A DNA stretch of 64,000 bases. It comes from Wuchereria bancrofti (Eukaryota; Nematoda; Chromadorea; Rhabditida; Onchocercidae). The stretch is taken from assembly GCA_005281725.1 (NCBI GenBank), contig SSBO01000008.1, positions 1 to 64,000 on the forward strand. Reading direction: 5' to 3'. Position 1 is the first letter of the stretch. Each line of letters begins with the position of its first letter. Under the pieces are notes generated by a model. The model had not been told where the DNA came from. It saw nothing but the letters and a program-made list of their open reading frames with translations, and did no database searches. This document shows, one piece after another, positions 28,740 through 40,268 of this stretch. The position numbers and the translations under genes were made by a program.

Positions 28740-30275
28740 GAGTACTGCAATTTTGCAACGACATATATACACCTTGTATAATACATACTGACATATTGAA
28801 ATTTAATACTTAAAGAAGTGGTGAAAAATTGTGTATCTGCTGCAAATAGTTTTGGATGAAAGTTATAAACACACTTATGAATACTTATTATTAACTAAAT
28901 AATTTTCGAAATCATTTTAATTAGTGATTAATAATTTTGTGCTAATTTTTAGAAGTATATAACAATTAGCAAAAAATAATTACATTCGGTATACGGATCA
29001 GCTCATCATTGATTTGGTAGTATTCGGATTGTAATCGGAATCTATAACAGGATCTCGAATAGAAATTGCCCTGAATTGAAATCCTGAACTGAAATTATTC
29101 GGTTTAGCATTTAGATATTTATACCAAATGATATTTGTAATTTTGAAAAAGAGATTACAGTACAATTATTTATCTAAAAATTTTCCAGAAGACTAATGAA
29201 GAAGCTTTAACATTGTTTATCCATTTACTGTGTCAATTAATTTATTCATAAATTTTAAACATTTAGCAATTATTTCCATCAGAAAAATTGCTATTTAAAT
29301 AAACTATTAATAATTAGAGTATTTGAAAGAAAAAAAAATAAAATTTATGAACAAATAATGTCTTTGTAAAGCAAAATTGAACCGATGATTCATGGCTATT
29401 TGTTATGTGTACATTTGTTTGTATTATCAAATGAAGTGAGCTGAATTCATTCGTCTTAATTGTCTTGATAAATAATCTGAACAAATTTAAACCTTCCAAC
29501 TTTTTTGTGAAACAGAAAAAATTCCAAAAATTAATGACGTGAAAATGTTGGTTTCAGAAAAAGAACGAAAAATTTTGAAAAAAAGAGAAAGCAGACGATG
29601 AAAGTATCAAGAAAAAAAATCGTTAAAATTTTAGACTTCCATATTTAATAGACTTGCAAAGCTTTTTTTTACTGCAAAATTTCAAAATATTTTAATGCAA
29701 AGAAAATTCTTGGCAGATATTCTATGTATATAATAAATTGTAATGAAAAAATTTGGTCTATCAAATCTATCCAACAGTTAATTAAAATTTTCCCAACTTC
29801 ATTGATTTGGTGTATTGTAATCATTAATATATTTACTAGTTATTGTAGTCGTTAATTTGGTATTTAAATATTTAATAATTCAAATTGTTTGTTTTACTGA
29901 ATGCTTATTTTTATCTTTTTGATCACTTATCAAATTATTATTGATCTTAGCACATATTATCATTTGAATCAATTTTCTTATTTTCGTTCCATTGCTAAAT
30001 GCAAATCCAAAAAATTAAATGGTATGATGGGAAGGTGACAATACCAATGATAATAATATTTAAATGAAATAATAGAAATGATGATGATTATTTCATTATT
30101 TACATTTATATTTCTGTTACTGATAATAAAGTAATAGAAGTGATAATAGAAATAATGAGAGAATTTTTAGTAATAATACCTATGTATTGTCATAATGTAA
30201 CTACGGTAGCAGATAATGATTATGGTAGTAATAGGAAGAGTAAGCTATTATTACTAAAATCCGTAAAACTTCCCG
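28409..30275. other. Intergenic with CT/GA and AATG microsatellites
   Basis: Contains a CT run near 28487-28507, a GA-rich tract near 28548-28627 and a (TAATGA)-like run near 28707-28741, all just upstream of the aspartic protease ATG. The rest to the tRNA is AT-rich. The open frames over the GA/CT tract exist on both strands and are products of the repeat. Confidence 0.7.
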
Positions 30276-30348
30276 CGCCCTCTGTGGGACTCGAACCCAC
30301 GACCCTCAGATTAAAAGTCTGATGCTCTACCAACTGAGCTAAGAAGGC
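30276..30348 (-). tRNA. tRNA-Lys (anticodon UUU)
   Basis: On the minus strand, a 73-nt intronless tRNA starts GCCTTCTTAGCTCAGTTGG and ends GAGTCCCACAGAGGGCG. The acceptor stem pairs fully, with one G-U pair. The D-arm/A-box TTAGCTCAGTTGG, the B-box GGTTCGAGTCC and the anticodon loop CTTTTAA are all in place, so the anticodon is TTT, decoding lysine AAA/AAG. A TTTT polymerase III stop lies a few bases past the 3' end (30268-30265 read on the minus strand). It looks functional. Confidence 0.97.
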
Positions 30349-31455
30349 CCTAAGCACCTTCCCTGCATTCTTATCTAGAAATGTATGCTAAAATGCGTTC
30401 ACTAATTTTATAACAAATAAATTTAACTAATTAAAAATTTAACTCAAATAATTGAATTTATTAATAAAAAAATCTATGAATTCAAATTTTTTTCGAAAAT
30501 TTTTTTTAACACTTTTTTCTACACATTACACGTTTTGCACGTAACACATTTTTATTTTTTATTTCCACACATATTATTTTCCTTAAAGTATATTTGCTGC
30601 ATATAAATGTTTTATCATACATGCTTAAATTTCATATTTTAATCATTTATATCCCTTTTTTCTGTTGATGATATTAAATTTATGCGTTATTTTATTGATT
30701 CATTTTAATTAGTTTCTTTTTTTTAACTTTCTTAAATTATTAGTGTTAAAGTAAGATTATATGTTTGAATAGAAGGTAGGGATGAATTGATAAATGAAAA
30801 GAATGGAATGAATAACAACTGTTAAGTATTAAGTTTACATTAATCTATCCATCGTATCCATTTCAATTCACCTCTTTGTCCATCGATTGGTCGTCAGTCG
30901 ATTAATGATAAGAATAAGCTATACTCAAAACATTTGCTGCTGTAATATTGTTAGCATTAGCAATGTGAGAAAGGAGGGAACTAAAAACATTTATATACAA
31001 TGAACTATTTTTTTTACGGATAATTCCATTTTGTTTTATTTTGTATTTTGTGTTTTACTAATAGAATTCACATAAATTGGTCTTTTTATTAACATTCATT
31101 TTACTTCATTTCAAATAAAAGATAAAACTAAGAACTTAATTGTTTAATTTAAGATAGCTTAATATTATTCAAAAAATAAATATTCATCTAATAATTTCAA
31201 TCATTTAAGTGATTTATACAAAGATATGTTACAGCATAGCGACTTATTTCTTTTAATTGTTTGTTTAGCAATGATACGTTAATATATTTTGTATATTTGA
31301 TAATGTATCTACAGTGTATCAAGTATGTGTGCAAAGATTTTTCTTTAAAATTTTGCATTTCAGTAAATTAAATTTTGGTTGCAGTTTCTTCGGCGTTACA
31401 TAAATATTCAATATTTATTTTCAGTTTTTCGTGGATAATTTTAAGTTATCCAAAA
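30349..31455. other. Upstream region of sphingomyelinase gene and tRNA
   Basis: AT-rich; no gene seen. An acceptor-like TTTTCAG at about 31418-31424 lies some 30 bases before the sphingomyelinase ATG and is a good SL1 trans-splice site candidate. Confidence 0.5.
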
Positions 31456-34400
31456 ATGTTAATCATGCAAACAGCTAATTGTTTCATTCTTTTCTGTGCT
31501 ATCGTTATTGCTTTCCTTGTCAATTCTGGCAATCCGTTATTAGCAAATGATATTTCCGGTTATTTTATTCTTATAATGTGAAATTTAAAAAAAAGTTTAA
31601 ATAGTACAACTATTTAGTATTATTTGCAGTTATTACTACATTTTTGAACAAAATAAATTTAACGTTTCCATTTTTTTAAGAAATTAGAATTTTCTCATTA
31701 GCTTTTTAATTTTCATATATTTCTAAAATAACATACAAAAGTTCTAATTCTAGTGTTGCTTGAAATTACACCAATAATTTAAATAATATTAAATAAAGTA
31801 TGAGAATTCGTAATTTTATATTATAACATTTCTATTGCCAATTTTAATTTATACATTCATTTAAAAAAAAAAAAATATTTGAATTTTTTTAAGCTATGAA
31901 GGACGATGGAAGTACATTAAATACAGATAGTGCAGTTTGTATGGCATGTAAAATGACGGTGATATTTTTCAGGTATCCCATATCTTTTACATTAATTTCA
32001 CTTATCGGTAAAAGTTTTTTTTTCAAATGAATAATATACGATTAAAAATTAACTTTTAATAGCAAAAATTTGTTTGCATTAAAAAAGAAAAGGAAAAAAA
32101 CTGATTAAGCAAATAAATGATAAGAATTTGAGAAAAAATAAATGTAATGCAAATAATTTTTTATCATTGAAAAAATTGGTTTGAACTTTAGTGATTAATA
32201 TATATGCATAATAAAATATTATTATAAACAAAAATATAACATTAATCGATTTGTATGATAAAGCAATTCCAAAACAAAAATGCAGCATCAAGAAATTGGA
32301 TAATAAAATGTTAATTATAGAGAAAAATTTAATTAATTTAATTGAAAATTTCTTTACTCAAATTAATTCTGTTAATTTACAGGTCAATATATGAACAGAA
32401 TCGAACTCGAGATTCATTAATTGATGTTGCAACATTTATTTGTCAGTACTTTACACATCGTGAATCATTAATATGCTATAGCTTAGCCAAACAATTTCGG
32501 GTATTACTCTCCCTTCAAATTATTCTAATTAAAAATACCCTTCGTAATATATACAAATTATTCTAATTAAAAAATACCCTTCGTAACATTGACAGCTATC
32601 ATATGATAACCATTGGTTATCTCTACAATTAATTTGAAACTAATGTGGAAACGTAATCCTTATTTCAGATTTACTTATATTTTTGATTTTAACTTTAATT
32701 AATTCAAATTAAAGAATAATATTGCAAAATTTGCACAGATAAATTTTTTAACGCATATTATACATTTTTAAAAATATTGAAAGAAAAATTTCCAAAAAAT
32801 TCCGTAGAAAATTTAATTTTTTAAAAAAAATTTAGGAGGAACTCCTGTTTGTTGTCGAAAAGTTAATTCTACAACCGGACGCATTATGCTCAATGTTCCT
32901 GAATGATTGTTCAAATTCAGGAATGGATACATCAGCATGGAATATTACATTACCATCAAAATGGCCAGGTTCAAATTAAAAAAAAAAAAACTCGAAAATC
33001 AGTAAATCAGATGTATAAATTATATTTGTATGTGGCTTATATACATTTACTTAAAAGTAAACAACATATTTCCATACGGTACATTTGCTTCTTTTTTAAG
33101 TTTTTCAAAAAACCTTAAATTATTGTCAAAAATCTTCACTTTTATTTCAACTGCTAATATTTTATAAGAAGTTATACTTACTTTTAATTAGTTTGAATAA
33201 TTTAGATCAGAAATATCCGACTTATCCGGCTATGAGAGAGGATAATTTACGAGTCTTACACATCACCGATTTGCATCTTGATCCAGAATATGCTCCAGGT
33301 TCAGAGGCTAATTGTAGCAGTGAACTTTGTTGTCATATGCAGTCCGAATCAAATGGTAATTTCTGCATTAATTTTGCAACTAAATAAGTCTAGATTTTTA
33401 CTTCAAACACTTACAATGACATTTAATGGAGGGAAATTGAATTAGTTAATTAGTCAAATCATTCCGTCGATAACGCAAAATAATGGTAAATTATTCGGAT
33501 GGCAGCAAAAAAAGAAGTTAGAATTTTCAGTTGAAATTTTTTTTAATGAACTAGGCTATAACATAGAATACTTTTTTTCTTGTTATATACAAATTATTCG
33601 TTATTGTAGAATTTGAAAAAAAAATCGCTTCAGGATCAACAATAATGCAAAAATCCGGTTACTGGGGTACTCTCGCTGTATGTGATATACCGTATCGGAC
33701 AGTGGAAAATATGCTGCAAAATATTCAAAAACTTGGAAAGGTTGTTTACTTGGGGTTAATTTACTACAATCAAGTGATAATTATTCTTTCACTTACTGTG
33801 ATTAGTAAATGTGATTAGTTGGGGTTTATCATAATTTAACTTCTGTCCTGGCTTTTTTTCTCTCTTTTTCATTCTAAAACTCTTATTGAAATTTGCAAAA
33901 AAAAACAAAAAACAAAAATTTCATTGTTTATAAGTTTATCAGTTATTCGAATATCACTTCTTTTTTTCCTAATACCTTCTTAAATATGATATTTAATAAA
34001 TATTCAATAATTAATATTTTTCCGTCGTAATTATTAAACATAGCATTCATAAATATTAAATACCTAATTGATATTTTATGTTTAATTGATGTTGTAATAT
34101 TTAGTGATAATGTTAATGTTTCATATTTTATCAACGATATAATACATAATAGAAATGAATTTGATCATTTTGCAACCTTAATTTTTTTATTATTGATATT
34201 ATCATATGATGCATTTTCATATACATATGCATAGTATATCATGTAATATTATCATATCAGTGATGATATTTTCATTTCGTTATCAATTTATTAAGAATTT
34301 TGCGTGATAATATGATTGAATTATTTGCGAGTTGCAGATTGATTATATATTGGTAGGTGGTGATTATGAATCACATATGGATTGGACATATACCAAAGAG

Positions 34401-37088
34401 GATCATTTGAAAACAATTCGAAATCTTTCAGCAGTTTTACACGAATACTTTGAGAATACACCAATCTATTGGACACTGGGTAATCATGAAGGTGTTCCCG
34501 TTAATAGGTTTCTTTCTTTTTTTTTTTGAAATATTTTAATAATTATCAAATTGGCTAATGCAAGAACAAGTAATAAAAATATTTTTTTTTAAAAAAGGCT
34601 TTAAATTGAATCGATATTTCTATTGTATTTTACTAAATTTTTTCTTATTATTAATAATTGTAAATCATATTTATCTTTAAATGAAAAATAAGGCAATATT
34701 AAAATTTTAAAAAACTGAAATTTTTATTAATTTAAAAAATTGTAAAGTTATAAATGTGCAGTTTCGCACCACATTATATCCCGGAGAAGTATCGTCCACA
34801 ATGGTTATATGACGAATTATTATCGTTACAAAAACCGTTGCTGCTTGATATAAAATCAATTGAAAGTGTTAAATAGTGAGTTTTTGAATTTTTAACTTTT
34901 GTTTTATTTAAAAACAAAAGGAAAAAATAAACAATTAAATGCTATTTGAAATTTTAGCCGCGGCTGTTACACAGTACAACTTTATCCCGGATTACGACTT
35001 ATATCATTGAATAGTGGTTACTGCGAAACGTCCAATTTGTAAGTATAATTTATTCATTTAGTTCTACAAATATATTAGGTATGATTAATAACAATGGTAG
35101 TGATAATAATGAAATGATAATGCTAATTATCTTGATGAGAATACAAAATATGATTGTATCAGACTGTAAAATCACGATAATAATTAATGATACTTCTTAT
35201 GACATAATCATTGTTTATATTTAAAGATTAAATGTTTGTAATATATTCTATGTAATCATGAACCGATTTATATTGTTGTCGTAGTTGGTTACGTATCAAT
35301 GAAACGGATCCGGATGGTACTTTAAGCTGGTTAGTTATGGAACTTAAACAAGCTGAACATGATGGTCAATATGTCCATATTTTATCACATATACCACCTG
35401 GTGATAATGAATGTCTTGAAAGTTGGGCACGGAATTATTATAAGATTATAGCAAGGTTTTGTTTATTTCTTTTCATTTATCTCTCCCTTTTTTTCTTGGT
35501 TAATTATTAATTTATTTACTTTAGTTGACAATTTAGTCATCTCATATATTCATTTTTTCTTTTAAATAAAAAAGTTACTTTTAATTACTACACTTTATTT
35601 TATTCATTTCGTTGTTCGAAATAAAGTTTTATTTCAATTCAATTCTTTTTACTATATTTTTAGATTTTCAAAAACGATTCAAGCGCAATTTTTTGGTCAT
35701 ATTCATGTGGATAGTTTTACAGTATTTTATGAAAATATGAATGATGATTCATCAAAACCAATTAACATGCTTTATGCAACACCGAGTGTGACAACATTCA
35801 AGCATCTTAATCCGGCTTTTCGAATTTATGAAATTGAACCTGGCATAAATTATGTTCGTTAGTAAAGAAATTAAAAAAAACCCATTTGAATTAAAATTTT
35901 TTGTTTTTCATTAATCTTTAATTTGTATCATTTAATTCTTTCTATTGCAGCGTATAGTCAACTTTCACACTTATTTTTTAAATCTCACAAAAATTGGAAT
36001 GAATACTACTTCACCAGTATGGGAATTATTATATTCAGCAAAGGTAAATATTAGCTGAGAGAAAAATTATTGTTAAATTATGATTATTTTGAAAAATTTT
36101 AATTTCTTGATTAAAAATTAAAGTGTATGAAAATTGTTAATCTTTTAACGTTGATTATTTTTAAACATTAATTTCTAGGAAGAATACAGCTTAAATGATT
36201 TGAGCCCAGCAAGTTGGGATCTTTTAATTAACAAAATTATTTATGAAAAGTCAACGTATAATAGATTCATCAGGTATGATTGCATTTATTAAATAAATTT
36301 TATTACAATAATATTGGTTTAATAATTAATCATTTCCAATGATTCACACAATCATTTTTTTTTTTTGAAATATACTGTTACTATATGTAAGTTAGAAAAA
36401 TTTCCTAGTACTAAATCTATTTAATTTTAATTTAGCTTTACTTAATTCAATAAAAACTTAAAAAAATCATTTCACTTCAAATTTATTTGATTGACCTATT
36501 GAAGTACGTTCATAATTAACGGGTTATTTCAAAATAAAATTTAATATTATGATAATTTCAATATTGGCATTTTATTAATTGTTTGCTTATATATTTGTTC
36601 ATTTACTTCATTACACGAAAAAAAAAGAAGAAGGAAAAAACCAATTAATTTTTTTTATTTTCACAATTAAAACAATCGTAATCTAATCAAATTTCAAAAA
36701 TTTTTTTACTTTGTCTTTTGTTTTAAATCTATATTTCAATTTTTATTTCAATTTATGTCTTTTATTTTCAATTTATAGAAATAGTAATCGTCGTGATAAT
36801 TTTATTTGTGAGAAAAAGTGTCGCTATAATGTGCTGTGTAATTTGCGAAAAGGACATCATAATATGACATTGTGTAACCATCTGCCATTCCCGAGAAATC
36901 CGAGATATTTCAAATCCTATCCGTCGTATAAATTACTCGGAACTGTTGACAATGCTGGTAAAACAACGCTTACCGTAACGAAACAACAACAACAACAATA
37001 TACTAACATTATTATGCTATTGAAGAAGAAATTACGATCATACATTTTGAAAAGATTTCTTCAATTATTTCTACTTTCTCAAAATTAA
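31456..37088 (+). CDS. Acid sphingomyelinase-like phosphodiesterase, secreted
   Basis: Fourteen plus-strand exons with consistent phase: 31456-31558, 31894-31972, 32383-32500, 32836-32968, 33206-33355, 33610-33740, 34338-34507, 34762-34875, 34958-35038, 35285-35455, 35664-35853, 35951-36043, 36179-36273, 36779-37088. The product is 645 residues, near family length. Order: signal peptide; saposin-B domain with six cysteines (CMACKMTV..., [18 protein letters not shown]); calcineurin-like metallophosphoesterase domain; C-terminal domain. Metal ligands are all present: ITDLHLD (Asp166, His168), VGGD (Asp247), LGNHE (Asn287, His288), SHIPPG (His395), FGHIH (His429, His431). It should cleave sphingomyelin to ceramide and phosphocholine in lysosomes or outside the cell. 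The donor after 35853 (GTTCGT) was chosen because only it gives the conserved [13 protein letters not shown] frame. Oddity: the tail has five glutamines (CAA repeat) and a basic, hydrophobic end. Confidence 0.95.
32516..32586. repeat. Tandem duplication in sphingomyelinase intron 3
   Basis: A roughly 32-bp block (CAAATTATTCTAATTAAAAA then TACCCTTCGTAA) occurs at 32516-32547 and again at 32554-32586, differing by one A in the A-run. It is intronic and begins 15 bases after the exon ending at 32500. Confidence 0.85.
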
Positions 37089-40000
37089 ATTAGATAGATG
37101 AAACATGTTGAAATTGATATCATTCATATATTTATAATTCAAAATATTATTAGCAGATTAATTTCTTTGCTTTTTTTGTGGATGTGTTTTAATTTTGCTT
37201 GATTTATTTTTTTTTAATAGTTTATGTGTTTTGTTAAAGATGAGAAACTGATAAATTTTAGCAACTAAAGTTTTAGTATTAATCGAAATTTCTCATTCTT
37301 TTTCTTTTCAAAATTATCATTTTCTTGTAGTCGTAGAAAAGCTGCTAAATCTAATATTTTTTTCTTCAATATTAGTTGAAGTTTTTTAATTATTTGATTA
37401 AAATAAAATTTTTTGTTACTGTTTACTTTAATAAAATAATGCAAAAAGCAAGAACTGAACGATGGAAATAATTGCACAAGCAACAATATATTGTTTTTCA
37501 TATCTATAATTAATTAAAAACTTTATTATAGTCCGATTTTTTGGTATAAGCATTGCTAGATATTATGCACGATATTTCTGACGTAGTTAAAATTTATTAT
37601 TTTTTTTAAATTACTGCTTAAGATTTTGTTTTAATTATTACATTCAATAATTAAACTGCAATTAAAGTTTTTTTGTTTTTTTTTTTTTTGCAAAAATTAA
37701 AATTTATAACAAAATTTTATTGTTTAGTTCACTTCCTTGATTATCTTTACACTCTTTTGTTTTATTTCATAGTTCTAACATCGAACATCGAAAAAGTTGT
37801 TTTTGAATTACTACCAAACTAATAAAATTACTTTAAAATTATCTTCAAAATAATAAAAACTGTGGAAGTTATTGTTAATTACAAAATACCAACAAATTCA
37901 AACAAACAAATAAATAAATGTGAACTTAGTAAATTATGAATAAACATTTGTTTCCAAATTAACAAGAACAAATTATCAAGCCTCAAACAACTTAAAAATT
38001 ATCTTTAAATTACTAAAATTATAGTTTTAGAATAAATTAGCAAATAAAAAAATTTTTAAAGTTAATAAAACGCTTATTAAATAGAAATGATAAATTAATA
38101 AATTTCTATTAGAAAAACTGATAAATTAACAAAATTATAATTTTAAAAAATTATCTTTAAATTAATAAAATTGTCTTAAAAATCCATCGTAAATTTAGTA
38201 TATAAAATTTATATTAATGAAATTTCCATTAAAAAACAATGATAAATAAATAAAATTGATGATTTTATCCTGTGTTGTTTCTACATATTAAGAATTTGCT
38301 TTACTAATAATTATAATCAATCTCTGAAGTATGTTTCTTTCCTAATTCCATTTTAAAATCAATGCAAATTAACGCTGTAATAATAAAGAATCAGTCAAGG
38401 GAGAGAAAATAGAGAGGGAAAGAAAGAGGCAAAAAAGAGAACTAAAATGAAGAAGAGGGAGAGAAAGAAAGAACATTCGTTTCACATTCGTTTTCAAAAA
38501 TTTTTTAACTACTTCAGTTTTGGTTAAATTATCAACAACATTCTGGGATTTTTCTCCTCTGCTCATTGTAAAGTATTATTATTTAATTACTAAGATATAT
38601 TATCAGTCTCTAGCATATGATGATGATGATGATGTGATAATCACAATAATAATGATTAGACGATAATAATTGCTATCATGCATAATAATTCTTTCTTTTT
38701 ACTTCTTTTTCATCTTTTTTTAGTCGATTGTTTGTGTGAATAATGAAAAATTATCATTAATCTAAACAAGACAAATTTCGAAAATACACAAAATCCTTTG
38801 ACATATAAGAAAGTTTTTGTCAAAAAATTTTTTGACATTGATTGATATTTTTTACCTGAAGTGAAAATTTTGGTTAATGAAAAATCAATTTAGTTCGAAA
38901 GAATAAGAAAGGAAGAAAATAAAGGGAAAAAACTTTTAACTGATCATTTTTCAAATAAATACTTTCGTTTTTTTTTTTTAGTTCTGAGAAAAATCTACCA
39001 AGGCATTATTTCCTCTCATTTTCTTTCACCTTTTCTTTACTCTAGCAGTTGCCAGTGTGTAGTAATTGCTATTGTTGTTGCAGTAGAACTAATGGTGGTA
39101 GTAATAGGAATAGTAATAGTAGTAGCAGTAACAGTGACAATGGCATTAGTAATAACAGCAGTTGTTGTATTAGTAATTGTTATTGTTGCAATTATTGCTA
39201 GTATATTATCATTATTAGTAGTAATAGTATTTGTTATTGTTTTGTTTTTTGTTGTTGTTATTCTTATTCTTAAACTTTTAATATGCCCAAAAATTCTGCA
39301 TAAATGGATCAAATTTAAGTCTATTGGTGTTTTTTCTAACAAGTAAACTGATAAGGAGATAAGAAATTGATAAAAAAGTAAAGGAAGAAAAATAAGAAAG
39401 GAATAAGATTTCTTTTAAAAAAAGGCATAATATGACAAAAACGAAAATTTTTTAATCAGTGGTATTTAATGAAATTTATTTGCAAAACTTATGCAAAAAC
39501 CTTGTGCCAAACTTTATGGATTGAGATTTTTCCAGCTGCTGATATTTCGAATAGAAAAAAATTGATATCTTACAAATTTTTAATGTCCAGTAGTAGTATT
39601 CTTTTTTCTTTTTTTCTTTCTCTTTTTGATCAAATTGCATAAACTTCGAAAAATAACTTAAATCAAATTTTGAGTTACAAAAGACCAGCTTGATAAATTT
39701 TAAAATGAAAAAAGGCAGCAAGAATTTCTCTTCCATTTTTATATTTGAAATTATTTTCGATAAAAAAAATACCCGATATGTTGTTGTATTTTGAAAATAC
39801 TCAAATATATGTATACATATGTTTATATTATATGGATGGAAATAATCCATCAAAATATTATTTTAATTGCAATCATTTAGATGGATAATAACAGATCAAA
39901 TAAATTAGGATAGAATTACATGACAATAACGGACTTTTTGAGCAGGATTAATTGCCCAATTATTTTCGATAGTAATTTCAATTTCACAATTTCGCAATTT

Positions 40001-40139
40001 CACACTACAGTCATAATATTTTAAGGTTGGGAAAAAATATCACAATGATTATTATATGGGATATTAAACATTTAATAAAAATATCAATAAATTTATTTAT
40101 TTATACTTTTTTTTCATGAATATATAATAATTTGCATTC
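37089..40139. other. Intergenic with long trinucleotide-rich tract
   Basis: About 3 kb. Contains (ATG)n near 38617-38634, a GA-rich patch near 38396-38470, and an imperfect GTA/GTT/ATT trinucleotide tract from about 39055 to 39260. That tract is open on both strands (Val/Ile-rich one way, Thr/Asn/Ile-rich the other), as expected from its period-3 composition. No gene supported. Confidence 0.6.
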
Positions 40140-40165
40140 TATAAAAGACGTTTCGTAACGTTACG
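40140..40165 (+). promoter_or_regulatory. TATA box and palindrome upstream of transporter
   Basis: TATAAAAG at 40140-40147 is followed by the 12-bp perfect palindrome CGTAACGTTACG at 40154-40165, about 105-130 bases before the transporter ATG. An acceptor-like TTCTATCAG ends three bases before that ATG and is a likely SL1 trans-splice site. Promoter role is inferred from motif and position. Confidence 0.5.
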
Positions 40166-40268
40166 CACGTATTCGAGTCCATTAATACGTATATTTTTCA
40201 TTTGCTGACATTAGTGAAACGTTTATCCGTATGGTTGCAATGCAATACACAGTGTTTTCTATCAGTCC

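Noticed and set aside
28412..28786. Overlapping frames on both strands (Lys/Glu/Arg or Ser/Leu/Phe)
   Set aside because: Artefacts of the CT and GA microsatellites upstream of the aspartic protease.
39037..39346. Val/Ile frame (+) and Thr/Asn/Ile frame (-)
   Set aside because: Both come from the same period-3 repeat tract; neither has start context or splice support.
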